Below are positions 4,504-11,606 of a DNA stretch of 34,706 nucleotides, in pieces (within the stretch, counting starts at the first letter, position 1; the number at the start of each line of letters is the position of its first letter). The stretch covers positions 1 through 34,706 of the IMG/VR virus record IMGVR_UViG_3300008110_000030. The stretch is one strand, 5' to 3'. The notes beneath the pieces were generated by a model. That model did no database searches, had not been told where the DNA came from, and saw nothing but the letters and a program-made list of their open reading frames with translations. The translations under genes were made by a program, and so were the position numbers. This stretch comes from a virus.

Positions 4504-4581
4504 TGGCTGTCCGACTAGGGATCGAACCTAGCTCATTCTTCGTTAACAGCGAAGCGCCTACACCATGCTTGCTCTCGGACA
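4504..4581 (-). tRNA. tRNA-Asn(GUU)
   Basis: 78 nt with encoded CCA. Acceptor TGTCCGA pairs perfectly with TCGGACA; the anticodon loop CTGTTAA gives GUU. This is the normal asparagine tRNA, in contrast to the acceptor-defective domain at 1114-1185. Confidence 0.93.
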
Positions 4582-4588
4582 ATAAAAC

Positions 4589-4663
4589 TGGCGCCGTGGA
4601 CGGGGATCGAACCCGCCTTAATTGGATAGACAATCCAGTGCCCTCCCAGAGGACTACCACGGC
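4589..4663 (-). tRNA. tRNA with apparent GUC anticodon (Asp), atypical loop
   Basis: 75 nt with encoded CCA. Acceptor GCCGTGG pairs perfectly with CCACGGC, and the D and T arms are normal. The anticodon loop reads TTGTCTA, giving GUC but with a pyrimidine at position 37, where tRNAs nearly always have a purine. A conventional tRNA-Asp(GUC) already exists at 630-704, so identity is uncertain. Confidence 0.75.
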
Positions 4664-4667
4664 ATAT

Positions 4668-4743
4668 TGGTATCGCGGACGGGAATCGAACCCGCCTAGT
4701 CACCTTGAAAGGGTGATGACCTAACCCAGAAGTCCACCGCGAT
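4668..4743 (-). tRNA. tRNA-Glu(UUC), copy 2
   Basis: 76 nt with encoded CCA. Acceptor ATCGCGG pairs with CCGCGAT; the anticodon loop CTTTCAA gives UUC. The sequence differs from the Glu copy at 390-464, so it is not a recent local duplication. Confidence 0.92.
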
Positions 4744-4749
4744 GTAATT

Positions 4750-4834
4750 TGGTGGAGTATCCTGGGATCGAACCAGGCGTACCCGAAGGTGGCGGATTTA
4801 CAGTCCACTGCATCACCATTGATGCTTCTACTCC
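4750..4834 (-). tRNA. tRNA-Tyr(GUA)
   Basis: 85 nt with encoded CCA and long variable arm. Acceptor GGAGTAG pairs with ATACTCC except at the last pair; the anticodon loop CTGTAAA gives GUA. It is the most upstream tRNA of the array. Confidence 0.92.
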
Positions 4835-4837
4835 ATT

Positions 4838-4948
4838 AAACACACTGTCTGCGACATTTCAGTCCATACCAGCTCAATGTGTGTATTAAAACATACTAAT
4901 TTACTCTGCACGGCAAATGACTGGCGTTCAAAAAGTATGCTTTAATAC
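4838..4948 (-). ncRNA. two adjacent stem-loops upstream of tRNA-Tyr
   Basis: Element 1 is closed by ACACAC/GTGTGT (about 4840-4884). Element 2 is closed by 4883-4897 with 4934-4948, 15 positions in which the single exception is a G-U wobble on the minus strand. No open frame of useful length is present. The rest of the gap (4949-5060) contains only short hairpins such as CAGGA/TCCTG near 5023-5040. These may be 5' processing elements of the tRNA transcript or small RNAs. Confidence 0.4.
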
Positions 4949-5060
4949 GAACTAATTTTTCCTCCCACACAAGGGATTCCATCCTAGCCGCCGCCCGTTT
5001 GCCCCATGTTTTAAGTGCGGAGCCAGGACCTCGTTTCCTGTATATTCACACTTTGTACTA

Positions 5061-5234
5061 TTAGTCTACACTAAACGTTGGTGCTTTCGCTAACGCTTCG
5101 TGATACTTTCTAGCACGATCGAACTTATCTTGAATAAGTTTTTGAAGTTGTTCTTTAGACATTTCTCCAAGAACAGCTTCATAAGCCTGTTCAACAACAC
5201 GTTCATTTAATTTTGCGTAATCTATCTTTTCCAT
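5061..5234 (-). CDS. small helical protein, 57 aa
   Basis: A 57-residue frame beginning MEKIDYAKLNERVVEQAYEA and ending APTFSVD. The start is supported by AAAGGAAAA directly upstream of the ATG. Composition is charged and helix-favouring with no Cys, signal or membrane segment. It stands alone between the tRNA-Tyr leader and a strong terminator that faces the same way, so it must be expressed by readthrough or an unseen promoter. Function not recognised; real coding is likely given ribosome site and codon texture. Confidence 0.7.
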   Translation of the reverse strand: MEKIDYAKLNERVVEQAYEAVLGEMSKEQLQKLIQDKFDRARKYHEALAKAPTFSVD

Positions 5235-5249
5235 TTTTCCTTTCCAAAA

Positions 5250-5281
5250 ACAAAAAACCCTAGGGTTTTTAATCCTAGGGT
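5250..5281 (-). terminator. factor-independent terminator
   Basis: Minus-strand RNA ACCCTAGG (5274-5281) pairs with CCTAGGGT (5257-5264) across a 9-base loop, followed by a run of six T. It would end the short transcript from the tandem promoters at 5522-5647 before the 57-aa gene and the tRNA array, unless read through. Confidence 0.75.
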
Positions 5282-5284
5282 CCT

Positions 5285-5515
5285 TGAAGTTTTGAAATGT
5301 TTCTAAGTTGTTACTTAGTCATCCCAGCCCTCCTGGACCCTGGTAATCTCTGATGTGCGATCATATCCTAGACTCATATTAATCGCAGACCAATAGGCTG
5401 GCAGAAAGCCGCCTACCTGGGGTTTGCAATTATGTTGTCTAAAATTCGATTGCGTTTGCATTTTGATTACCGTCTTAACCTTTTGTTTAAAATTTACACA
5501 CACTTTTAAGTGTAT
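5285..5515 (-). ncRNA. candidate small RNA between tandem promoters and terminator
   Basis: Two consensus promoters upstream and a terminator downstream bracket about 230-330 nt. Nested complementary segments are visible: CCAGCC (5324-5329) with GGCTGG (5396-5401), enclosing TGCGAT (5356-5361) with ATCGCA (5382-5387). ACACTTTTAAGTGT near 5502-5515 is palindromic at the 5' end. A weak frame (stop at 5315, GTG at 5503 or ATG at 5461, 48-62 aa) crosses it without a convincing ribosome site, so a short leader peptide cannot be excluded. Confidence 0.45.
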
Positions 5516-5521
5516 GTTCTA

Positions 5522-5550
5522 ATTGTACATTTTATTTAGTCTTTTGTCAA
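5522..5550 (-). promoter_or_regulatory. consensus sigma70 promoter (proximal of tandem pair)
   Basis: TTGACA (5545-5550) and TACAAT (5522-5527) with a 17-base spacer on the minus strand. The inverted repeat TTTGTC-TTTT-GACAAA (5558-5573) lies just upstream. Confidence 0.85.
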
Positions 5551-5618
5551 CCACTCATTTGTCTTTTGACAAAAACATTTATGACAATTAACAATGATTA
5601 CTTCTACAACTTGTCTCT

Positions 5619-5647
5619 ATTGTATAGCACTTACTTGCAGTTGTCAA
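5619..5647 (-). promoter_or_regulatory. consensus sigma70 promoter (distal of tandem pair)
   Basis: TTGACA (5642-5647) and TACAAT (5619-5624) with a 17-base spacer on the minus strand, about 97 bases upstream of the proximal promoter. The GTTGTATTTTTACAAC palindrome lies 11 bases upstream of its -35 box. Confidence 0.86.
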
Positions 5648-5657
5648 GAACTTTTTT

Positions 5658-5673
5658 GTTGTATTTTTACAAC
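5658..5673. repeat. palindrome GTTGTATTTTTACAAC, copy 2
   Basis: Identical to 1986-2001. It sits between the stop codon of the last gene of the radical-SAM block (5675) and the distal promoter. No T-run follows on the minus strand, so it is a poor terminator; a shared operator is an alternative. Confidence 0.55.
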
Positions 5674-5674
5674 A

Positions 5675-6268
5675 CTAGTCGTCTAACAACAAATTGAAGT
5701 CAACTGGGATCGCTAGACGAAATCTGTCATAGTAAGGGGTTACCCAATGATACAGAAAGCAAGGAAAAACTAGTAGGTCACCTGAGTTTGGTTGGTACTC
5801 AATAGACCTAAACATTGGTTGAATTTCTTGTGGATAGCCTCTATTGGCATTCACTCTAGGGTCATCAAAAACTATTGCCCCACCGTCTGCTTGATTGTCT
5901 GCTAATAGATAAAATACTGCTGATATGTGTGATCCAGAATGATTGTGTGTATTCATGTAGTATCCCTTTGAATATCCGGCAATCCAGCCACGAATACTAC
6001 TACCAGGATAATCTTTAATATCTAGTTTAAAAACTTCTTTTAAATATCTTGAAAATGCTGGAATCACCACGTCGTCTTTAAATTTTTGGATAATTTTGGA
6101 ATCAGTATCAAAAATGTTTTCTTGTCGAATATCACTAGGTGGATTTTCTAAATCATACATTGAAAATAACTCATTAATAACATTGCCCAATAATTCTTGA
6201 TCTTTGATTGTATCTTTAATTACAGTCGTAGGCCAAAGAGAATTAATTCCTTCATTTATCAAGATCAA
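5675..6268 (-). CDS. 2OG/Fe(II) oxygenase, TIGR02466/PF13759-like
   Basis: A 197-aa protein with the core of the putative 2OG-Fe(II) oxygenase family often found in marine phages: NTHNHSGSHISAVFYL (about residues 106-121) supplies proximal iron ligands, GGAIVFDDPR follows, LYHWVTPY (about 172-179) supplies the distal His, and RFRLAIP (R184) the 2OG anchor. It is the last gene of the minus-strand block and overlaps its neighbour by 17 bases. It resembles the 10995-11606 product throughout (WPT N-terminus, SHSGS/THNHSGS strand, RGY segment, GDxLxFP), so the two are probably paralogues. Expected chemistry is oxidation coupled to 2OG decarboxylation; substrate unknown. Confidence 0.87.
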   Translation of the reverse strand: MILINEGINSLWPTTVIKDTIKDQELLGNVINELFSMYDLENPPSDIRQENIFDTDSKIIQKFKDDVVIPAFSRYLKEVFKLDIKDYPGSSIRGWIAGYSKGYYMNTHNHSGSHISAVFYLLADNQADGGAIVFDDPRVNANRGYPQEIQPMFRSIEYQPNSGDLLVFPCFLYHWVTPYYDRFRLAIPVDFNLLLDD

Positions 6269-6653
6269 ACTCCTTTAAGAAATACATTTTTATATCTGGG
6301 ACAATGCCAATATCTTCATTAAAATTAAAACCCACTGCGTTCAGTATCTTGTTGTATGTATCCTTATCCTGCTCGTAGGGAACATAATATGGATCATTGC
6401 CATGTAGCAAATCAGGATCATTAAGTGATTCATAGAAATCTTCATTAAAATGCTGATTAAGCCAACGAGCATAGCATATGGCAACTACATAACTTTTAGC
6501 AGGGTAAACCCAGCCTAGTTCGTTGGTTGTAAAATACTTGATAGCATTTTCTAAGATATCATCTTTTATTTCAACCGTGTGTAAACTTAAATCATCATCG
6601 TGATCAGTATTAAGCCTGTGAAATATCTCTTGACGTATTTTCCATTCTTTCAT
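6252..6653 (-). CDS. unknown acidic protein of the radical-SAM block
   Basis: 133 aa, acidic and aromatic-rich, with the segment DPDLLHGNDPYYVPYEQDKD in the middle. No Cys cluster, signal peptide or membrane span is visible. The ATG at 6653 lies inside the 3' end of the radical-SAM gene (44-base overlap) and the 3' end overlaps the oxygenase gene, so it is translationally tied to both. It could be a substrate, carrier or adaptor of the flanking enzymes; I do not recognise a family. Confidence 0.7.
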   Translation of the reverse strand: MKEWKIRQEIFHRLNTDHDDDLSLHTVEIKDDILENAIKYFTTNELGWVYPAKSYVVAICYARWLNQHFNEDFYESLNDPDLLHGNDPYYVPYEQDKDTYNKILNAVGFNFNEDIGIVPDIKMYFLKEFDLDK

Positions 6654-7551
6654 AATATTCTAATAATCCTCTATAGCCGTTACAACTATTATTTAGATCC
6701 TTGACGTATCTATAATGCTCAGTTAGGCAGTGACCTTTAAACGGGCAACTTTGGCATATTGGGCTTAAACTTTTCTTTTCCTTTTCTGCCCATGTGATGT
6801 AATCGTCAAAGCTATCTAATTCTAAAAAATACTCGTTGTCATTAAGATCAAATTCTAAAACAGCAAATTTTCCGTTAGGAGTAATGTACACATGGTCATC
6901 ACTAAAACTGTTGTATATTTTATCTAAACTATCTTGTATATGATATTCATTAATAAACTCAAACTTTTTATCCACTGGACTCTCTAGCCATTTGATAACA
7001 AAGTTTTCAAAATCTCTGTGTGACACACTATGACAATTAGCTTGGTTGGTACTGTATGGTTTGATCTCAACACTGGTAATAGCAGTACACATGTTTAGTT
7101 CATTGATCATTTCATCAACATCAAGTCCAAGAACATCCTTACTGGCAAGTACCAATACTGATAGATTCTTTCTTGACTGCAACATATTATTGAATACCTG
7201 TCTACTCTTCTCCCTAGCAGTAAAATCATAACTAACACTTAGCGAGATGTCATCATCAAAAAACCAGTCGTGTATCATACTATAATTAGTGATAATGTTT
7301 ATGGCACCTGTATAATATTTTTTAATAACACGTTTGAGATCAAAAAACTCTTCACGTTTTAATACACCAATCTCTCCACCATACAAATCAACATGATCAA
7401 TTTTGGTATGTGTGACTATTTCTAACAGTTTTTCTTCTAGTTGTTTAGATGTAATGGTTTTTCTATCTTTAAGCTGATCTTTTGTCAAATAACAGAAGTT
7501 GCAACTAAAATTACAATAATAAGAAGGGTTAATGGATATGTTAATACTCAT
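6610..7551 (-). CDS. radical SAM protein with C-terminal Cys cluster
   Basis: 313 aa. An N-terminal radical-SAM motif, YYCNFSCNFC (Cys 13, 17, 20), would hold the SAM-cleaving 4Fe-4S cluster; LYGGEIGV is the GGE segment that contacts the SAM amino group. The C-terminus holds CQSCPFKGHC and a later SCNGY, a shortened SPASM/twitch-like auxiliary-cluster region. Such enzymes commonly modify peptides. It overlaps the upstream gene by 4 bases (ATGA) and sits beside an unknown acidic protein and a 2OG oxygenase. Substrate unknown. Confidence 0.88.
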   Translation of the reverse strand: MSINISINPSYYCNFSCNFCYLTKDQLKDRKTITSKQLEEKLLEIVTHTKIDHVDLYGGEIGVLKREEFFDLKRVIKKYYTGAINIITNYSMIHDWFFDDDISLSVSYDFTAREKSRQVFNNMLQSRKNLSVLVLASKDVLGLDVDEMINELNMCTAITSVEIKPYSTNQANCHSVSHRDFENFVIKWLESPVDKKFEFINEYHIQDSLDKIYNSFSDDHVYITPNGKFAVLEFDLNDNEYFLELDSFDDYITWAEKEKKSLSPICQSCPFKGHCLTEHYRYVKDLNNSCNGYRGLLEYYERMENTSRDISQA

Positions 7552-8024
7552 GACAAATACTTTTTTAATTTTTTTAAACGGGACGTAGTTCGTTTAATGA
7601 AGTAACTTCTAACAAGCCAAGAATTATTGAAAGGAAAGGTGAATTGATTAGGATTATATACCCAAATCATAACACATTTATAATCTGTATATTGGCGAAG
7701 AAATAATTTATTAATCTCTTCAATGCCAAAATGATCAAAAGAGTGATCTATAGTTGATATAATTCTTAACTGACTTAGATCAAACATTAACTTTTTAGCT
7801 GAAGTTGATGAGTCCACTACCACAACAACATTGGCAACTGGATATTCACCGTGTGTCCCTTGACAACTGGAAATAGTCAAATATCCCAATTCTAATAATA
7901 CCTGCACTGTCTCTTTGATGCCGTCTTCTATTTCATCATAAAAATTAGCAAAATAAGGACTAACAACGATGTTGACACCATCGTCTATTTTGATTGATCC
8001 ATCACTATGTCGTTTATTGTACAT
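7548..8024 (-). CDS. unknown protein with SCQGTHGEY motif
   Basis: 158 aa between two radical-SAM genes, overlapping both. An alpha/beta-looking N-terminal half holds LLELGYLTISSCQGTHGEY and then VANVVVVVDSS; the Ser-Cys-x-Gly-x-His loop after a beta strand recalls small bacterial proteins with a conserved SC(Q/E)GH motif, whose function I cannot name. The C-terminus is basic (KRTTSRLKKLKKYLS). A metal or nucleotide site around Cys and His is possible but inferred. The start overlaps the preceding gene by 11 bases. Confidence 0.72.
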   Translation of the reverse strand: MYNKRHSDGSIKIDDGVNIVVSPYFANFYDEIEDGIKETVQVLLELGYLTISSCQGTHGEYPVANVVVVVDSSTSAKKLMFDLSQLRIISTIDHSFDHFGIEEINKLFLRQYTDYKCVMIWVYNPNQFTFPFNNSWLVRSYFIKRTTSRLKKLKKYLS

Positions 8025-9087
8025 CTTCGTTAATATACTCGGTGGCGAACATTTTATCAGTCATGCCATTGGCTTCTATAATAGAAGGCGCGAGTGCCTT
8101 CATGCGCACACAATGTGACTCTACTAGGTTAAAATCTTTTAGGTCTTTAATAGTTTTGCGACATCCATTACAAATTTCAAACATTGGACAAGTGTAGCAT
8201 GCCTGTTTTAAACTTTGTAATTCAGGCTGTACTTGTAAAGGGAAAACTTTTTTGCCTTTCATCTCTTCATCAAAATTGATTGAGTACAGTCTGTCATCAC
8301 CAAATGATCCGCAACTGTAATAATCCCCACTTGGCTGTAGTGTTCTAATACCAGCATCACATTTACGATTTTGTGGACATGACGTTGCACTGCCTCGTAA
8401 TCGTTGAACCATTTGTTTGGTATTGTATTCCCAATCAGTCAATCCAAGTTCCCAAATCTTAACATAAATTTCGTAAATCTTTGCCAACATATAAGGTTTG
8501 CCTTCTTGGCCCATTACTATGTTTTTAAATTTAACAGGAGGCCCGCTACTGAATGCGTAATTTAATTTACACTCAACATTCATTTTTTTAGCAAGTTCAA
8601 CGTTCTTAATTGCTAGGTGTTCATTTTCTTCTGAAATAACACTAATAAAATCTGGACGATAGCCAACGTGCTCTAACATAGCATCACTTACGGCCCAAAA
8701 GTCTTCCTCACTAAACTCTGTTAGGTCACCTTTTAGTCTTCCTCCACCATATTGAAAACTTGTAGTAATGCCCATGCGTTCGTGATTGAACAACTCTTTC
8801 CACTTGTTAGGGTTCTTATAAAATGGCCAAAGGTTAGATGTAAAACTTATAGTAGCACTAGACTCAATAGATTCTAAATGTTCAATAATTTTCCAATAAT
8901 AACTAGGATCCATCATTAATGGATCGCCACCATTAACAATGATAGTTTTTGTTTCTGGATATCGTTTTAAAAAGGTATAGACATATTCCAAATCTAATTC
9001 TAAAGATTTGTCTTCAGTAATATGAGTACTGCTACAGAACGTGCATTTAAAATTACATCGCTCTGTTGGTTTAATTATTAAATCCAT
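8014..9087 (-). CDS. radical SAM/SPASM protein
   Basis: 357 aa. The radical-SAM motif is ERCNFKCTFC at the extreme N-terminus (Cys 11, 15, 18), followed by VNGGDPLM. The C-terminal third is Cys-rich in the SPASM manner: SCPQNRKCDAG, YYSCGSFGDDR, then CYTCPMFEICNGCRK and a final HCVRM. SPASM proteins carry extra Fe-S clusters and typically act on ribosomally made peptides or proteins. A 97-aa protein lies immediately upstream and could be its partner. Length is typical for the class. Confidence 0.9.
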   Translation of the reverse strand: MDLIIKPTERCNFKCTFCSSTHITEDKSLELDLEYVYTFLKRYPETKTIIVNGGDPLMMDPSYYWKIIEHLESIESSATISFTSNLWPFYKNPNKWKELFNHERMGITTSFQYGGGRLKGDLTEFSEEDFWAVSDAMLEHVGYRPDFISVISEENEHLAIKNVELAKKMNVECKLNYAFSSGPPVKFKNIVMGQEGKPYMLAKIYEIYVKIWELGLTDWEYNTKQMVQRLRGSATSCPQNRKCDAGIRTLQPSGDYYSCGSFGDDRLYSINFDEEMKGKKVFPLQVQPELQSLKQACYTCPMFEICNGCRKTIKDLKDFNLVESHCVRMKALAPSIIEANGMTDKMFATEYINEDVQ

Positions 9088-9088
9088 G

Positions 9089-9382
9089 TTATTTTGACAA
9101 AGGACTGCCTACTTCTAAATTCCCATCGCCTCGTTCTAAACCATTTATTTGACGTATTACATCCATAATTAGATGTTTATACTTTTGTGTAGGACCTTCA
9201 AGTTCTTTAATTTTGGAATCCCAGTAGTCTCTTTTTTCTGGGATCTCCATATCTCGAACACAATTGTTAGCATACACCAAATATTCTTGACAATATATTT
9301 CACGTTGTGCTTCGTACTTTTCTTTTAAAGAAACAAGCTCTTCTGGACTAAGGGTGTCTAAATCTACTCCATGATCAATCAT
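9089..9382 (-). CDS. small helical protein, possible partner or substrate of radical SAM
   Basis: 97 aa, highly helical and charged, with DTLSPEELVSLKEKYEAQ near the N-terminus, two Cys (YCQEY, NNCVR) and a C-terminal GDGNLEVGSPLSK. The start is supported by AGGAG 6 bases upstream and an ATGA overlap with the B12-type radical-SAM gene; its stop is two bases before the next radical-SAM start. The LSPEEL-type helix recalls leader segments of some RiPP precursors, but this is weak. It could be a chaperone-like carrier. No family recognised. Confidence 0.7.
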   Translation of the reverse strand: MIDHGVDLDTLSPEELVSLKEKYEAQREIYCQEYLVYANNCVRDMEIPEKRDYWDSKIKELEGPTQKYKHLIMDVIRQINGLERGDGNLEVGSPLSK

Positions 9383-10995
9383 GTTATTCTCCTAAATAAT
9401 TCTGTGTATATTTCTAAATGATTTCTTTCAATAAACTCTGAAATAACTTCATTTCTTTCTCTACCGTTAATTCTCTTAATATTTCTAGCAGTTGTCTTAC
9501 TATTTAAAATATCATAGATGTCATCATATATTATTTTAAATCCGTTAAGTCCTGTAGAAATATCCCAACACATTTTGGTAAATTTCACTACATCAATATG
9601 TGCTTCAACTGCGTCATAATATTTGCCAATAAAGATATTACCTGCTATATTCATAAAAAACATCTCGCAAGCATCATCTATTGAATAAGAATAACAGTGT
9701 GAAATAGTTTTAAAGTGACTCTGACGATTAGAGTATAGCTCTCCCACTTTTACTTCCAACTCGTCAACATTATCAGTATACACGTTTACTAACTCAATGT
9801 CATATAATTTACAATAATCTGGATCATTGGCTGCACTATCTGGTAACACCATATAATCATAGCGCCAAGTTCCATTGTGTGCTTCTAATGTATAGATAAT
9901 TTCCCATTCGGCATAAAAATCTTCTAAGGTACTGCCAGGCATTCCTCGGATCAGTTCTAAAAAAGTTTTGTAACTGTATTTGTCACATTGTGTTTTGATG
10001 TGCTTACCTAACGCAATCTTGTCAGCAACTGACAAGTCTGTTCTCTTGGCCACTTTCATGGCTTCATCACTAATGCTTTGTATTCCAACATTTGGAATCA
10101 ACACTGAGCGTTGAGATTCATAGGGTTTGACTACATCAAACAATCTGTCAATTAGACGTATACGTTTTTTTAAATCTTTAGTTTTTGCTAGACTAGAATC
10201 AACAATGGCTACTCCATTTTCTTTTGCAAATTTTAATATATTAATGTCTCTGTCTTCAAACACACCAAAATTAGCATCAGCACAAACTACTTCTTTGTAT
10301 CCTGCTTGAGACAATGCTAGTAAATCATCATGTACCACTTCAACATCTTTTTTAATAATTTTTGTACCAATGCCGCCACCCCACTCACAAAATACACATG
10401 CAAATGGACAACCACGTGTGGTCTCGATTATAACATAAGGACGCATGTCATTGTCTTCTGCATATTTTTTAAGTTTTGATAGATAATCAAAATTTTGTCT
10501 GTATGCAGATGTCTTGGGAAATACCCAAGGCTTCTTTTTATAACTTCTTACTTCAAAACTAATATCTTCAATAACAGGCTTTTGATTATTTTTAAACCAG
10601 CTGTCAATGAAATCTTCCATAAACAGTTCGCCTGGACATGTAACCTTGCAAAAATAATCATACATTGGTCGTTTGTGTATTTCTTTCTCGCCAAGATGAG
10701 GACCACCAACTACAGTTATTGTTTTTGGGCTAATTTTTTTAACATACGTTGCAAGTTCATCTACTATATGATAATTCCAAATGTAAGAACTAAACATAAT
10801 GACATCAGCAGTTTTCACTTCTTCATAGATATCTTGAATAGTCTTGTATTTGTTGAATTTATATGGTGGTTCCATCCATTCAACTTGATCTTTATGTTGG
10901 CCCACTTCATCATAGTATGTTTTCATAAACATCCATGTAGCAGGATTTGACATTGAAGAATCAATTTGCGGAGGATTCACATAAGCAATACGCAT
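9379..10995 (-). CDS. B12-binding-type radical SAM enzyme, copy 2
   Basis: 538 aa. The N-terminal ~150 residues (MRIAYVNPPQ..., VIMFSSYIWN, TVVGGPHLG) look like the Rossmann-type cobalamin-binding domain of class B radical-SAM enzymes. The radical-SAM motif ETTRGCPFACVFCEWGGG (Cys 196, 200, 203) follows. Class B members include methyltransferases and other C-C bond-forming or rearranging enzymes. It aligns end to end with the 11603-13234 product, sharing VEW.EPPYK, CEWGGGIG.KIIKK and DEAMKVAKRTD, so the pair arose by duplication. The start overlaps the upstream oxygenase stop (TAATG). Confidence 0.9.
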   Translation of the reverse strand: MRIAYVNPPQIDSSMSNPATWMFMKTYYDEVGQHKDQVEWMEPPYKFNKYKTIQDIYEEVKTADVIMFSSYIWNYHIVDELATYVKKISPKTITVVGGPHLGEKEIHKRPMYDYFCKVTCPGELFMEDFIDSWFKNNQKPVIEDISFEVRSYKKKPWVFPKTSAYRQNFDYLSKLKKYAEDNDMRPYVIIETTRGCPFACVFCEWGGGIGTKIIKKDVEVVHDDLLALSQAGYKEVVCADANFGVFEDRDINILKFAKENGVAIVDSSLAKTKDLKKRIRLIDRLFDVVKPYESQRSVLIPNVGIQSISDEAMKVAKRTDLSVADKIALGKHIKTQCDKYSYKTFLELIRGMPGSTLEDFYAEWEIIYTLEAHNGTWRYDYMVLPDSAANDPDYCKLYDIELVNVYTDNVDELEVKVGELYSNRQSHFKTISHCYSYSIDDACEMFFMNIAGNIFIGKYYDAVEAHIDVVKFTKMCWDISTGLNGFKIIYDDIYDILNSKTTARNIKRINGRERNEVISEFIERNHLEIYTELFRRIT

Positions 10996-11606
10996 TACGA
11001 GTCTCTTACAGTTTTATCTAATACTATATTGTCGCCTAAATATAAATCAATTGGCATAGCAATACGCAGTCTAGATGTGTACCCTTGGACATGATGAAAA
11101 GTGTAGCTGGGAAATATTAGATAATCTCCTGTGCTTGGCATGTGAATCTCAGTATTAAAAAACTTTTGAAAATGATCATCATAGCCTCTATGACTGTTTC
11201 CTCTAGGATCAGTAAACACTATCTCTCCGCCTTGGGCATTATTCTCTGCCATTAGATAATATACTGATCCAATTTGGGATCCGCTATGGCTGTGAGATAC
11301 CATGCCTAGTCCATCTTTGTAACTGGCAATCCAGCTTCTTAGTCTATAGTTAGGATAGTTTTCAAGTGATGTTTCATACACCTTATTCAAATATTCTTCA
11401 AAGTTAGGTATAACAACTTCTTCCCTAAATTTAGTGATAGTTTTATCACTATCATAAATCATATCAACCCAGCCAAGATCGTTTGGGCCTACGTTCAAAT
11501 CATACGTTGAAATAATTTTATCTGCCAAGTCGTTTATTAACGTAGCATTGTCAACATTGCCTACTTGTATAAATGTAGGCCAACAAATGTTTAGGCCCTT
11601 GTTCAT
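10995..11606 (-). CDS. 2OG/Fe(II) oxygenase, TIGR02466/PF13759-like
   Basis: 203 aa, with VSHSHSGSQIGSVYYL for the proximal iron ligands, GGEIVFTDPRGNSHRGY, TGDYLIFPSYTFHHV for the distal His and SRLRIAMP for the 2OG-binding Arg. It is sandwiched between the two B12-type radical-SAM paralogues with ATGA and TAATG overlaps, so the three are co-translated. It is closest in the window to the 5675-6268 oxygenase. Substrate unknown. Confidence 0.88.
   Translation of the reverse strand: MNKGLNICWPTFIQVGNVDNATLINDLADKIISTYDLNVGPNDLGWVDMIYDSDKTITKFREEVVIPNFEEYLNKVYETSLENYPNYRLRSWIASYKDGLGMVSHSHSGSQIGSVYYLMAENNAQGGEIVFTDPRGNSHRGYDDHFQKFFNTEIHMPSTGDYLIFPSYTFHHVQGYTSRLRIAMPIDLYLGDNIVLDKTVRDS

Noticed and set aside
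4503-4808. Open frames of 73 and 91 codons across 4503-4808
   Set aside because: They are translations of tRNA-Asn, the GUC tRNA, tRNA-Glu and tRNA-Tyr sequences.
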